DNA of 28,111 bases, taken from the IMG/VR virus record IMGVR_UViG_3300023196_001028, positions 1 through 28,111 of that record; one strand, written 5' to 3'. This document shows, in pieces, positions 6,663 to 14,916 of the stretch. A program made the translations under genes and the position numbers. The DNA comes from a virus. Under the pieces are notes generated by a model. The model ran no database searches. It saw only the letters and a list, made by a program, of their open reading frames with translations, and had not been told where the DNA came from. Each line of letters opens with the position of its first letter. Positions within the stretch are counted from its first letter, which is position 1.

Positions 6663-9600
6663 AGCGGTAAATTATAGTACATTGTTTCAGCAGGATTTAA
6701 ATTACCTGTCTCTACTACAGAAGGATCTAAATTGTACCAAATGGCCCTGGCTACAGTATCCGTTGTGCCTGACATTTGCATTGACGTAGTTTTCATATTG
6801 ATGAACCAGTTGCCATTTACATTGGCAGGTCCAGTGCATTCAATACGGTAGAACGAACTATCTCCATCGCTGCTTTGCAGTTTGACAATATCAATACTGC
6901 TTGATACTCCAGTGTCTTTATTTTCAGCTACTAGCAGTGTATTGCCTACTGTTCTAGTGATTGCTTTTTGAGAAGGCCCAGTCCTGGTGTTGGCTATAGT
7001 ACCTTGAATTTGGCTTGTATTTGCTTTGCCGATTGTACCTGCCGAACCGCCAGTTTCTACAAACACTGCATCAAGTTGCACATAAACTATGGTGTCTAAA
7101 GGAACTTGAAACTGTTGCTGCTGAGAAACATTGACCGCTGGACGGGCTGCGCTTCCAATTGTTACTGCTGTTAGCTGTACTTCATTTGTCGATCCTACGA
7201 TTCCCTTTTGTGCAAATGGTGTGCTATTGATTGATCTAGGAAAAGATTGATCTACCGCATTCGGCTGTCCACTTTCGTTATTCTTTCCAGGATTGCTACT
7301 ATCACCACCAACACCGCCATCTCCATTTCCTCCACCTCCACCGCCCCCACCACCATCGGGCGGCCTCCAAAAACAAACGGCCTTTGTTTCATCCCATACG
7401 TAACCATGCAAAGTACAGCACGGTTCGGTAGCAGCAACTCCTGCACCATCTGCATTTACAAAGTTTACTGTGCCATCTGTATTAAAACTGCCAGGCTTGC
7501 TTTTACATTCATTGCTTATTCTACCATTCGGCTTGTTAATCACCTTTAACAATACCGCATTTGCTAAATCATTGCTCCCTACTGCGTAATTACTTATAGA
7601 TAGTACGCGCCAGACGGTACCATCTAAATATAGATTATCGTTAAACTTTAGATTATATAACTCGCTGTAGTTCAGGTTAATACGGCAGGTCATGATCCGT
7701 GCCTCTTGGCTGTATATCTCATTAAACATCTGTGACCAGTACGTATAGAACGCATAGTCTAAAGTGTTACCCACAGATGTTAACCCACTAATAAAAGGCG
7801 CATTAAAATTATCGGGCCAGTCATAGCCCCAGTTTAAACTCTTGGTAGAAAGAGAAACTCCTACTTCGTTATACTCTGAAAAATATGGATAGGTAGTGTA
7901 ATTTGTGCCGCCAAATACAAAAGTTGCCCCGTTGCCTATACTTTGCAATCCGTTATAATATGCTAGAACTGGCTTGCAACTCGTAAATTCTTTTGCATAC
8001 ATACTGCTTTCTGAGCCATCGTGCCAACTCCAGAAACAAGGCAGCAAAACATTAGGAACTACAGTAGGGTTTGTATTCGCTACGTTTGAAAATAGCTGTC
8101 GATTACGAAGGGGCTGAAATATCTCCTCTGTTTTGCTTGTCCCTGTCGCAAAGTCATTCGTGTTTAAATACGTGTATTTTCCTTTAACCCATCCAAAGTT
8201 ATGCTGCCACCAGGAATTTAGAAAATCTGATCCTTCCGCATCGCTAAATATGTAGGACTGCTTTTGCAGTTTAGTAGTAGGTTCAATTTTTATACTATCC
8301 TGGTCCACTATTTCTGTCCAGTCAATAAGATCATTTGATTCAGCCCACCAATCTACCCAGGGTTCAATCTGTACTACGGTAGGTGAATCCAACTTGCTGA
8401 CTATAACAAGATTAAATCTTTCAATTATAGCCTTGAGCCACTTGTCTACACTTACACTGGGAAAATTTTCTGATACGTCTACAAACTGATTACTAGAACC
8501 AAAACTTTCAAGGTTAATATTAGTGCTTGCATTCGTTCCTAATGCTTTAACAGTTACTGCATTGCTGGCATTTGTGTGTGCCACATAGAAAGTTACCTGA
8601 TCATTAGCTTGTAATTGTAGGCTAAACGTATGATTGTGTACTGTCTCGACTTGATTAGATCCTATGCCTGTCTGATCGTTTACGATTGCATTGCCGTTAA
8701 TCAATGCACGAACATAAAAATAGTAACCTTGCCCAGCAGTGCCTGTAGTTGTGTTTGTTACGTATGTCGTAGCCACATTAAAAACTCCATCGTACGGAGC
8801 CTGGAACAAGCCGTTTTGAATTAATCCGTCAGGATCATAGAACGGGCTAGTGCTTTCATTTGTAAACGATACGTTATGCCATACACTGCTATCGCCTGGT
8901 TGGAGCAGCAAGTCCTGGCTAATCCCAACCCTAAACCCATAAGTCACACGGCCTGTCGCTCTGAAGCGATCTAAGGCTAAGAACATATAAATCTTTTGTG
9001 CGTCTGCACTTTGCAACCAGTTGCTCTGAATGGTGTAACCTGCTCGTTTAAAAATGTACTCTAATACGTAAGCAATACGTATTGCTGGCTTCATATTTAA
9101 TACGCTCAAAGTCTGATCGTTCATCCCATAATCGACAACGCCAGAACCATTAAATCCTTGGTTGTAATAAAAGCCTAAACCCGTGCCTGCTGTTTGACTA
9201 TTATAGCCAAGCCCTGCACCTGAATCTGCTAGTGGGTATACAATGGTACCAGCCCCTACCGATCCTGTTGTAATGTCAAAGCTAGTGTTCCAGCTAAGTT
9301 TTACGTTTGTCCAGTTTAGAGCATGATCAAGATCCGTATCTATAGTGCCAGCATCTGTAGTAAATAGCTGGGGAAAAGTCATGCCCTTGACTACATCAAA
9401 AACCTTAGCGATCTTCTCAAGAACACCTACTTCATACCCATCTTTTACTGCGTGCAGTTGTAACACGCCTTCCATCATCAGAAGATCATCTGCATAAATT
9501 ACCGCTTCCGTTCTTACTGTTGCGTCAAACGTGCCGTCTGTGGCATTTGCGTTAAAATAGAAACTAAAGAATTTGTCGTTAGCCCTGGAGAAAGGCAACA

Positions 9601-9748
9601 CAAAACTTAAGGTGTGTGGGCTTCTAGTGCTAAAAGGCTTTGCCGCATCCCAGTAGCTAATATTTAACTCGATCGGTATGCTTGGGCTATCCAGTAAAAT
9701 ACGATTGCCTCCTGCCTGTGGAGTAACCAATAGTTGTACTTCGTTCAT
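6659..9748 (-). CDS. Large tail-tip / baseplate structural protein
   Basis: The product has 1029 residues. The N-terminal part (about 1-130: SIPIELNISYWDAAKPFSTR, then a strand-rich region with SFVLPFSRANDKFF) resembles the start of Bacteroidota phage baseplate or tail-hub proteins. The middle is rich in aromatic residues, Asn, Ser and Thr, as in beta-rich adhesion proteins. At about 775-796 lies a cysteine motif (EPCCTLHGYVWDETKAVCFW), followed by nine glycines (about 798-806), a flexible linker, and a separate C-terminal domain of about 200 residues that looks like a beta-sandwich. It probably sits at the tail tip and may contact the host surface. It overlaps the upstream 461-residue gene by ATGA. 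The role is inferred from size, composition and position. Confidence 0.6.
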   Translation of the reverse strand: MNEVQLLVTPQAGGNRILLDSPSIPIELNISYWDAAKPFSTRSPHTLSFVLPFSRANDKFFSFYFNANATDGTFDATVRTEAVIYADDLLMMEGVLQLHAVKDGYEVGVLEKIAKVFDVVKGMTFPQLFTTDAGTIDTDLDHALNWTNVKLSWNTSFDITTGSVGAGTIVYPLADSGAGLGYNSQTAGTGLGFYYNQGFNGSGVVDYGMNDQTLSVLNMKPAIRIAYVLEYIFKRAGYTIQSNWLQSADAQKIYMFLALDRFRATGRVTYGFRVGISQDLLLQPGDSSVWHNVSFTNESTSPFYDPDGLIQNGLFQAPYDGVFNVATTYVTNTTTGTAGQGYYFYVRALINGNAIVNDQTGIGSNQVETVHNHTFSLQLQANDQVTFYVAHTNASNAVTVKALGTNASTNINLESFGSSNQFVDVSENFPSVSVDKWLKAIIERFNLVIVSKLDSPTVVQIEPWVDWWAESNDLIDWTEIVDQDSIKIEPTTKLQKQSYIFSDAEGSDFLNSWWQHNFGWVKGKYTYLNTNDFATGTSKTEEIFQPLRNRQLFSNVANTNPTVVPNVLLPCFWSWHDGSESSMYAKEFTSCKPVLAYYNGLQSIGNGATFVFGGTNYTTYPYFSEYNEVGVSLSTKSLNWGYDWPDNFNAPFISGLTSVGNTLDYAFYTYWSQMFNEIYSQEARIMTCRINLNYSELYNLKFNDNLYLDGTVWRVLSISNYAVGSNDLANAVLLKVINKPNGRISNECKSKPGSFNTDGTVNFVNADGAGVAATEPCCTLHGYVWDETKAVCFWRPPDGGGGGGGGGNGDGGVGGDSSNPGKNNESGQPNAVDQSFPRSINSTPFAQKGIVGSTNEVQLTAVTIGSAARPAVNVSQQQQFQVPLDTIVYVQLDAVFVETGGSAGTIGKANTSQIQGTIANTRTGPSQKAITRTVGNTLLVAENKDTGVSSSIDIVKLQSSDGDSSFYRIECTGPANVNGNWFINMKTTSMQMSGTTDTVARAIWYNLDPSVVETGNLNPAETMYYNLPL

Positions 9749-11130
9749 GCGTTGGGCCTTCTTCGGCTAATTTCAACGTTTACCTTATAACTTTCCAGGC
9801 CATCATTAACGGCCTTTGTATATCTAATCTGGCTCTCTCTAACTACTACCTGCACAGTTCCTTCAAATTGACCAGTCGGTTCAGAAAAACCCAAATCTCT
9901 ACCATTAAGATAAACACGTTCAGAATTTAACAGCGACTGAATCAAAGGTTTTAATATCTCTGGATCACCGTTTGCTGTACTTAATTCTAGGGTTGTAGTT
10001 GTCTGGATTCGGCCTGATCGCATTCCTCCCTGGTAACTCTTTTTGATATAGTCATTGTAACCAATGCCAGTAGCACTAAAGCTATTGCCTCCTGATGTTC
10101 GATACGCTGACTTTTTCATCTCCTGGCTTTGCATTGATTTACCCGTAAACGGTAGCGCATCGACTCCTCCTTTGCTATTCCACCAATATAATTGGTAATT
10201 ACTGTCCATGAATCTTGTGCAGGGTAAGCGTTCAAATCTGTAAATAATGCTTCTTTCATTACCTGCCAGTGTTGTGCTACTAGCCATCTGTATATCGTAA
10301 TGCGTCCAGCCTGTATGCTGTGATGGTCTTAAGGTATTGTCAATCGTTTGAGCATCTAAATTCAGAGGACCTGTTCCTACGTACAAAAGGCTTTGCTCGT
10401 CCGTCAAACCTGCGGCTGGTGCCTTCCCTCCATTAGCTGTAGAGTTTTCAATATAACCCGTGCCTAACAGTGTATTTTCATTGTAGTATGTAATGTGCAT
10501 ATATGCAGGACCTGAAGATCCAACATCATCGCCATTTAAAAATGCTAACGCTGCCCTCGATTTGTAAAAAGTTGAATACTGTACAGGGTACCTGACTAGC
10601 GTACCATATCCAAGAGCAGCGTCAGATAAAAAATACTTGCGATCGGCCAGCATTTTGTATTGATTAGCAGCATTTGTAAGCAATGGCAAATTAGAATTTG
10701 ATGTCTGAAAAGAACCGTTTACTACAAAAACGCTTTGCGTAGTTCCTGGTTCAATTACTTCAACAGGAGGCTGGCCTGCCGTGACTGTATACTCATAACC
10801 AAAATTTGTAGTGACTGTAATTAAAGCCGATGTGTTCAGAGCAAAGATCTTCGTAGGATCGTAATTTCCATTAAGTAAGGTAGAACCAAGTCCAAAAGGC
10901 ATTTCATCTTGTTGCACATACGCTTTAGCTATATCGCTAATTTCAAATACGGCTGCACCGCCATTGTTAGGTAGTTGCTTCATTGAAATTACTACAGCCC
11001 CATTTATAGTTACTTGGCAAACAAACCTATAGTTTGGTTGCGCAATCTGGCCAGCATCGTGTACTACATAGATAAGTTCATCCCATGCTCCCTGTACTCC
11101 TGTAGTTGTTTGTTCAACAGTATATGCCAT
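9745..11130 (-). CDS. Putative distal tail / tail-tip protein
   Basis: The product has 461 residues and is rich in Asn, Thr, Gly and Tyr, with a strand-rich pattern throughout. The N-terminus (AYTVEQTTTGVQGAWDELIY) and C-terminus (LESYKVNVEISRRRPNA) resemble a conserved Bacteroidota phage tail protein found next to the hub protein. No enzymatic motif, cysteine cluster or membrane segment is evident. It lies between the tail completion proteins and the 1029-residue tail-tip protein and overlaps both by a few bases. A Dit-like role joining the tail tube to the tip is the best guess. It could instead be a minor tail or fibre-attachment protein. Confidence 0.5.
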   Translation of the reverse strand: MAYTVEQTTTGVQGAWDELIYVVHDAGQIAQPNYRFVCQVTINGAVVISMKQLPNNGGAAVFEISDIAKAYVQQDEMPFGLGSTLLNGNYDPTKIFALNTSALITVTTNFGYEYTVTAGQPPVEVIEPGTTQSVFVVNGSFQTSNSNLPLLTNAANQYKMLADRKYFLSDAALGYGTLVRYPVQYSTFYKSRAALAFLNGDDVGSSGPAYMHITYYNENTLLGTGYIENSTANGGKAPAAGLTDEQSLLYVGTGPLNLDAQTIDNTLRPSQHTGWTHYDIQMASSTTLAGNERSIIYRFERLPCTRFMDSNYQLYWWNSKGGVDALPFTGKSMQSQEMKKSAYRTSGGNSFSATGIGYNDYIKKSYQGGMRSGRIQTTTTLELSTANGDPEILKPLIQSLLNSERVYLNGRDLGFSEPTGQFEGTVQVVVRESQIRYTKAVNDGLESYKVNVEISRRRPNA

Positions 11131-11786
11131 TATAGTTCAATGTTAATTGTATAGGTGCCAGCTAGATTTTCTTCAATGTATTGATTTACATCTTGTCCTA
11201 CTGCGACTGCTAAACGTGCTTTTGTTTGTTTGTACCCTTTATCAATTGCCAGGGTATAGTAGTTCGAAGGGGCTATGCCATACTTCCAAACCGAGGAGGT
11301 GATCATGCTTACTAATCTTTTGCGCGGAATAAACCTGCCCTTTGCATCTCGTATAGGTCCAACAGGTTTACGTACTACCCACCGATCTATACCACCTCGA
11401 ATGCTACCTGGCCCACCCTGGCCCGACCCAAATTTGTATGGACTTTTTGGTGCGCGGTTTTCGTATGGCAACGTGCCTTTTCCGCTTGGGTTTTTAGGCG
11501 GTCCATAAGGCCCTGCACCTTGTACTCCCTGGTTCACAAAGTCCCAATATGCAGCACCTGCGGCAAACTCTAAAGTCATAGAATCTTTGCCCGTGTCTAC
11601 TACGTAATACAGACTATCTCTTAATTCACCGCTGACTACTTTACCCTGCTTATCTAGTTCTTGCTGTGCTTCTTCTACTACTACTGCGCCCAAACGATCC
11701 ATAGCTTTCCGCAGGCGCGTTAGCTTCAGATTGTAGATTTCATCGTCTACTTCGATCTTTAGTGTTAGAGGCTCAGAAAGGGGCAT
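11130..11786 (-). CDS. HK97 gp10-like tail completion / neck protein
   Basis: I choose the ATG at 11786 (218 residues) over a possible start at 11894, because the extra 36 residues would overlap the upstream gene by 122 bases and look out of frame. This start leaves a 14-base overlap. The segment RKAMDRLGAVVVEEAQQELD followed by VVSGELRDSLYYVV and FAAGAAYWDFVNQGVQG follows the HK97 gp10 family pattern: a helix, a [S/T]G-[E/x]LR-[D/x]S turn, then a Y-x-x-[F/Y]V-[E/N]-G motif. The C-terminal half has a basic Gly/Pro-rich stretch and a helix. Gp10-type proteins join heads to tails or complete tails in the neck region. Its position after the tail chaperone and the 153-residue protein fits. Confidence 0.6.
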   Translation of the reverse strand: MPLSEPLTLKIEVDDEIYNLKLTRLRKAMDRLGAVVVEEAQQELDKQGKVVSGELRDSLYYVVDTGKDSMTLEFAAGAAYWDFVNQGVQGAGPYGPPKNPSGKGTLPYENRAPKSPYKFGSGQGGPGSIRGGIDRWVVRKPVGPIRDAKGRFIPRKRLVSMITSSVWKYGIAPSNYYTLAIDKGYKQTKARLAVAVGQDVNQYIEENLAGTYTINIEL

Positions 11787-12234
11787 CACATAAATTGATA
11801 GCGTTGGGCAGTCGAATCTCAAAAGACGCTGACCAGCCCGTAAGTAGGTTGTCAAAACGTGCCGTAAACGGATCACAGATAATCGGTAAATCAAATCCCC
11901 ATTTGCTATCTACTGTGGTATTGCCGTCATATACTGCAAAATGAAATTTAGCTGCCACGTCATTTAGGATAAGAAACGTTTCGCTGTACACCTGAGTCAG
12001 AAATTCTTCTTGCTTTTCTATAACCAAGTCAGCTACCATCACCTCGTACGTAAATACCGTAACACCGCTATTTAAATCTGCGCTTGTGCATTGAGCGTAT
12101 AGCAGAGGGAATTTGTTTACGTCCAGCTTATCTACGTCCATGCGATCCAGGCCGCCCGTGTCAAATGATTTTAGCTGCTTATGCTCTGTAGCTATTGCCT
12201 CGAAGGTGTTGTTTATGTCTACAATTGTATACAT
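11773..12234 (-). CDS. Putative tail terminator / tail completion protein
   Basis: The product has 153 residues. It has an N-terminal helix (IVDINNTFEAIATEHKQLKS), then strand-rich segments with FPLLYAQCTSADL and VTVFTYEVMVADLV, and a C-terminal strand pattern TGWSASFEIRLPN ending in LCDAPF. This layout is the one I recall for a conserved Bacteroidota phage protein next to gp10-like and chaperone genes. The size and alpha/beta pattern are compatible with a tail terminator that caps the tube. Its start overlaps the end of the frameshifted chaperone frame by one base. The function is inferred from context. Confidence 0.45.
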   Translation of the reverse strand: MYTIVDINNTFEAIATEHKQLKSFDTGGLDRMDVDKLDVNKFPLLYAQCTSADLNSGVTVFTYEVMVADLVIEKQEEFLTQVYSETFLILNDVAAKFHFAVYDGNTTVDSKWGFDLPIICDPFTARFDNLLTGWSASFEIRLPNAINLCDAPF

Positions 12235-12982
12235 CAGATTTTCACTTTATCGCGCAGGTTAAGGTCTTTTTCATAAGCCATAAATGTAAGGGCCTCATCT
12301 ATGTATATACGTTCTACCTGATTCATTTTAGTTATATCGCCTTGGGCCAATTGATACATTAAACCGTACCATCCCCATTTCGAATGTACTTTATCCTCTT
12401 GCCCTTCTTCGGTAGCTTCTGATCTTTTGTTAAATAGGGTTGCATAGTGGTAGACAATACCTCGGCTATGTCGCAAAAAAAAACCACTGCACCCACTACT
12501 ACATCCATCGGGCATTTTAGCATCGCCTCTTCTCTGTCTTTGCTTGGCTCGTACCTTTCTATCTCGTACATACCATTTTTGGATTTTGTGATTGGCCTAT
12601 ACATTACCGACATGATCTTCTCCAGGTATTCAAACATACCCTGGTTGCACATCGTTTCTAAATCGGCATACTCACCCACCGTTAATTTTGTCCAGTCGGG
12701 AATGAATCCGTACTCTACGCTATCAATTTTGACATGGTGCTTCACCTTCGTGTTACTTACAAACGGATCAGGTTCACTGAGCAACCAGTTCATTTTACTG
12801 CTTGCTTCTTCTATGTCCTCCCACGCAGCATCGGCTAAAGTGTTTCGTTCTACGCCTGACAATATTTCAATAGCCCTGCGTTGTGCGTGCAATGCGTCTT
12901 GGTGCTTCTCGTATTCAGCCCAAAGTTCTTTGTACTGCCGCACCGATATTTCGGTGTAGTCTTCTGGTAATGATATTTTCAT
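12234..12982 (-). CDS. Tail assembly chaperone GT-type fusion made by -1 frameshift
   Basis: This entry is the predicted frameshift product, about 249 residues. Ribosomes read 169 codons from 12982, slip back one base on T TTT TTT (12482-12476) and continue in the -1 frame to the stop at 12234. The added 80 residues include SKWGWYGLMYQLAQGD and a helical end (IYIDEALTFMAYEKDLN), which looks like a genuine tail-chaperone T domain. The -1 frame has no good independent start before the WGWY part except an ATG at 12515, upstream of the slip site. In lambda and many siphoviruses, gpG/gpGT are made in this way and recruit the tail tube to the tape measure. The -1 residues just after the slip site look less natural than the zero frame, so the exact site is less sure than the principle. 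Confidence 0.6.
12359..12982 (-). CDS. Tail assembly chaperone, G-type (zero-frame product)
   Basis: The product has 207 residues. Helical segments contain the pattern DWTKLTVGEYADLETMC (about 96-112), a YRPI motif with YEIERYEPSKD (about 127-147), and a hydrophobic helix GAVVFFCDIAEVL (about 163-175). This pattern matches a conserved Bacteroidota phage protein located between terminase or head genes and tail genes. It overlaps the TerL stop by four bases. The end (residues 169-207) overlaps a -1 frame that carries a second conserved-looking domain, the arrangement of G/GT tail chaperones. G alone and the GT fusion are both expected and neither would remain in the virion. Confidence 0.65.
   Translation of the reverse strand: MKISLPEDYTEISVRQYKELWAEYEKHQDALHAQRRAIEILSGVERNTLADAAWEDIEEASSKMNWLLSEPDPFVSNTKVKHHVKIDSVEYGFIPDWTKLTVGEYADLETMCNQGMFEYLEKIMSVMYRPITKSKNGMYEIERYEPSKDREEAMLKCPMDVVVGAVVFFCDIAEVLSTTMQPYLTKDQKLPKKGKRIKYIRNGDGTV
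12475..12483 (-). promoter_or_regulatory. Slippery T9 run, candidate -1 ribosomal frameshift site
   Basis: The minus strand reads GTG GTT TTT TTT TGC in the zero frame, so it contains the canonical -1 heptamer T TTT TTT (12482 down to 12476) inside nine consecutive T residues. It lies within the 157-base overlap of the two chaperone frames. RNA polymerase slippage on the T9 tract could give the same result, and a homopolymer length error in the assembly is an alternative. Confidence 0.6.
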
Positions 12983-14130
12983 CGGATGGTATAGGTTCCT
13001 GTTTTACGCAGCAATTTGTTTAAGCATACATACCTCACCGCGTCAACGCTGTGATTCCATGAATCCTCTGGAACTGGTAGCGTACGGTTATTACGATCTG
13101 TTTTCCACTTGTAGTTCCGAAATTCCTTTTGCGTGTCTAGGCTCTCTTTGTGAATATACAACTTGTGCCTTCTCATTAGGTCTATTCCTTTGCGTATGCT
13201 GTCTGGCCCTTTCTTGGCTGGCTTAATATTAAAGCCTGCCCTGTGTATCTCTTCTATGCTTTTTGGCTCTGCGCTATCTGCTACTATCTCCTCGTGCCTA
13301 CCTATGCCAATCTGCTTCAATTCTTGTATGATGTCCTGGTTAGTTAGGCCACCTGTGTATAGCTGTTCCTGGATATACAAATCTTGATCCACTCGCATAA
13401 TTTTTACTAGGCTTGTGGGATCAGAACTAAATCCCCAGTCTAAGCCCCAGGCAACAAATTTTGCATTGTCTGGTAGTTCTTCATATATGTGACTTTCAAA
13501 TATAGTAGCCTTTGATTTACCGCGTTCACCTAGGCCATACACTCGCCAATAGTTTGCATCAGTATGTTTCAGCCTCTCAATTTCTGCAACCGTTTCTTTG
13601 TTTAAATACGGGTTGTCTAGGTACGTAGTTTTGAAATAATCGCAGTCATCCCTGGTAATGATTTCATCATAAAGCCAGTGGTATTCTTCGGACGGGTTCC
13701 AATCCAGGAACAATTTATTGGTACATCTAAAGCTGACCTGGCGAAAGGTTTCCAGATCCAATTCGTTGCACTCGTTTAGAAAGGCAAAATTACGAGCAAC
13801 GCCCCTAAGTTTTTGTGGCTGATCGGCTGACATAAAACGCCATAGATTACCAAATAAAGTATACGTGTTTTCTGTCTTGTTATGGTTGCGTTCATCATAC
13901 CATTTTTCTCTTTCAAGGATGCCCAGAAAATCCCTATACACTGACGCACGCAGCGAAGGAAACGATGCTCGAATCACATCTATTACGTATCCTGCATCCT
14001 GGTAAGTGTAACACCATTGAATCAGTACAGTAAGAATTGACATGGTTTTCCCACTACGGGTGCCGCCTTGACAAGCAACGATCCGTTTCTTACTATTCAG
14101 TACGTCGTAGTATGATTTAGGCTGCTTCAC
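12979..14130 (-). CDS. terL: Terminase large subunit (TerL)
   Basis: The product has 383 residues and starts with GTG at 14130, overlapping the previous stop. The N-terminal ATPase has Walker A GGTRSGKT (22-29), Walker B FAFLNE (115-120, with catalytic Glu120), and a coupling region around 139-150 (LFLDWNPS). The C-terminal RNase H-like nuclease has GLDWGF (229-234, Asp231), VADSAEP (283-289, Asp285) and NHSVDAVRY (359-367, Asp363), so all three metal-binding acids are present. The enzyme pumps DNA into proheads through the portal and cuts the concatemer. The length is slightly below the common 400-450 residues. The portal gene is not adjacent but about 10 kb upstream in transcription order. 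Confidence 0.95.
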   Translation of the reverse strand: MKQPKSYYDVLNSKKRIVACQGGTRSGKTMSILTVLIQWCYTYQDAGYVIDVIRASFPSLRASVYRDFLGILEREKWYDERNHNKTENTYTLFGNLWRFMSADQPQKLRGVARNFAFLNECNELDLETFRQVSFRCTNKLFLDWNPSEEYHWLYDEIITRDDCDYFKTTYLDNPYLNKETVAEIERLKHTDANYWRVYGLGERGKSKATIFESHIYEELPDNAKFVAWGLDWGFSSDPTSLVKIMRVDQDLYIQEQLYTGGLTNQDIIQELKQIGIGRHEEIVADSAEPKSIEEIHRAGFNIKPAKKGPDSIRKGIDLMRRHKLYIHKESLDTQKEFRNYKWKTDRNNRTLPVPEDSWNHSVDAVRYVCLNKLLRKTGTYTIR

Positions 14131-14372
14131 AAATCATCGAGAAATACAGGCGCGTTATCTCCAGTGGGCCTGCCTCCTAGTACGTTGTAATGCAAATGCT
14201 CCAGGGCCTCTTCTGATTCCATGCCATCTAGCATCCACTGCTGCACAAGAATGGCGCAGCTATAAACAGCTTGAACATTTGCGCCTGCTGTTACTCCTAT
14301 GATGCCATGATCTAAACCGTCTGCAATTAGGCAGTTGTTATCTACAATTGCTGTTGCTGTTGCCTCATCCAT
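14127..14372 (-). CDS. Small conserved phage protein next to terminase
   Basis: The product has 81 residues and shows a recurring phage pattern: an N-terminal strand region (IADGLDHGIIGVT), a short helix (VYSCAILVQQWML), then EEALEHLHYNVLGGRPTGDN ending in PVFLDDL. I have seen the same arrangement in many phages and prophages near terminase genes, without a defined role. It overlaps TerL by three bases and the upstream gene by eight, so it is translationally coupled to packaging genes. Function is unknown. Confidence 0.7.
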   Translation of the reverse strand: MDEATATAIVDNNCLIADGLDHGIIGVTAGANVQAVYSCAILVQQWMLDGMESEEALEHLHYNVLGGRPTGDNAPVFLDDL

Positions 14373-14685
14373 CAGTCAATGGGTTTTCGCCTGTTGTGTC
14401 TTCACGATCTAACACTTCATCAAACCAGCTAGGAGGTTTGGGTGCCTCGCTGATCGTAATCTCTGACTCAATTTGCTTTGGCATGAAATAAGGAAACAAG
14501 CCTGATAAAGCCTTCAGGTACTTCTCTGGGTTGCTTTCACGTAGTAGCCCCAGCGACTCCTCGATATGCCCTAGTTCCCCCTCCATAACGTCTAGAAACA
14601 ACTCCTTACTTGCTTCTGATACTTTGTTCGGTGATCCCTTTGGCCTTCCCTTCGGGTTGCCGCTTTGTCCTTTCTTAAATGCCAT
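14365..14685 (-). CDS. terS: Putative terminase small subunit / DNA-binding protein
   Basis: The product has 106 residues. The basic N-terminus FKKGQSGNPKGRPKGSPNK (3-21) is the typical KGRPKGS-type DNA-contact motif of many Bacteroidota phage small terminases and DUF5681-like proteins. A helix (SEASKELFLDVMEGELGHIE) and the segment YLKALSGLFPYFMPKQIESE (about 56-75) follow, also typical. The C-terminus is acidic. It lies two small genes upstream of TerL. Small subunits recognise phage DNA and hand it to TerL. The assignment is by motif and position; it could be another DNA-binding protein. Confidence 0.65.
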   Translation of the reverse strand: MAFKKGQSGNPKGRPKGSPNKVSEASKELFLDVMEGELGHIEESLGLLRESNPEKYLKALSGLFPYFMPKQIESEITISEAPKPPSWFDEVLDREDTTGENPLTDG

Positions 14686-14703
14686 TGTATTTTATTGTTG
14701 TTT

Positions 14704-14916
14704 TCAGTCCAGATCACATACCTGCTTTAACCATTTACCCAATGCTTTTTGAGTAGGTGCGTAATCATAGTTTGGGCCTAACTTGTTTCCATCATACTTT
14801 GGGTAGCTAACAAATTCAGTATGTTCATAGCAGTATCCGCAGATGTCGCTATCTCCGTGTTGGTTTGATCCGCAGCATTCACTTACTAGGCTGTCGTTTT
14901 CGTATTCTTCACTCAT
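14704..14916 (-). CDS. Small zinc-ribbon-like protein
   Basis: The product has 70 residues. Two cysteine pairs (SECCGSN at about 13-19 and CGYCYEH at about 26-32) suggest a compact zinc-binding site. The rest is rich in Tyr, Lys and Pro, with a C-terminal helix (QKALGKWLKQVCD). It overlaps the upstream gene by eight bases. Similar small cysteine proteins are common in phage early and packaging regions, usually with unknown function. It might bind nucleic acid or a host protein. Confidence 0.6.
   Translation of the reverse strand: MSEEYENDSLVSECCGSNQHGDSDICGYCYEHTEFVSYPKYDGNKLGPNYDYAPTQKALGKWLKQVCDLD

Noticed and set aside
11787-11894. Upstream extension of the gp10-like gene to a start at 11894
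   Set aside because: The extra 36 residues overlap the 153-residue protein by 122 bases and do not resemble the family. The ATG at 11786 gives a small overlap.
12475-12483. Interpretation of the T9 run as a simple sequencing error that splits one gene
   Set aside because: Not fully excluded, but the zero frame after the run (helix ending in FFCDIAEVL and beyond) looks natural to its stop. Two products are therefore more likely than one broken gene.
12447-12959. Plus-strand open frame of 170 codons opposite the tail chaperone
   Set aside because: All neighbouring genes are on the minus strand with stop/start overlaps. The frame has no recognisable motif.
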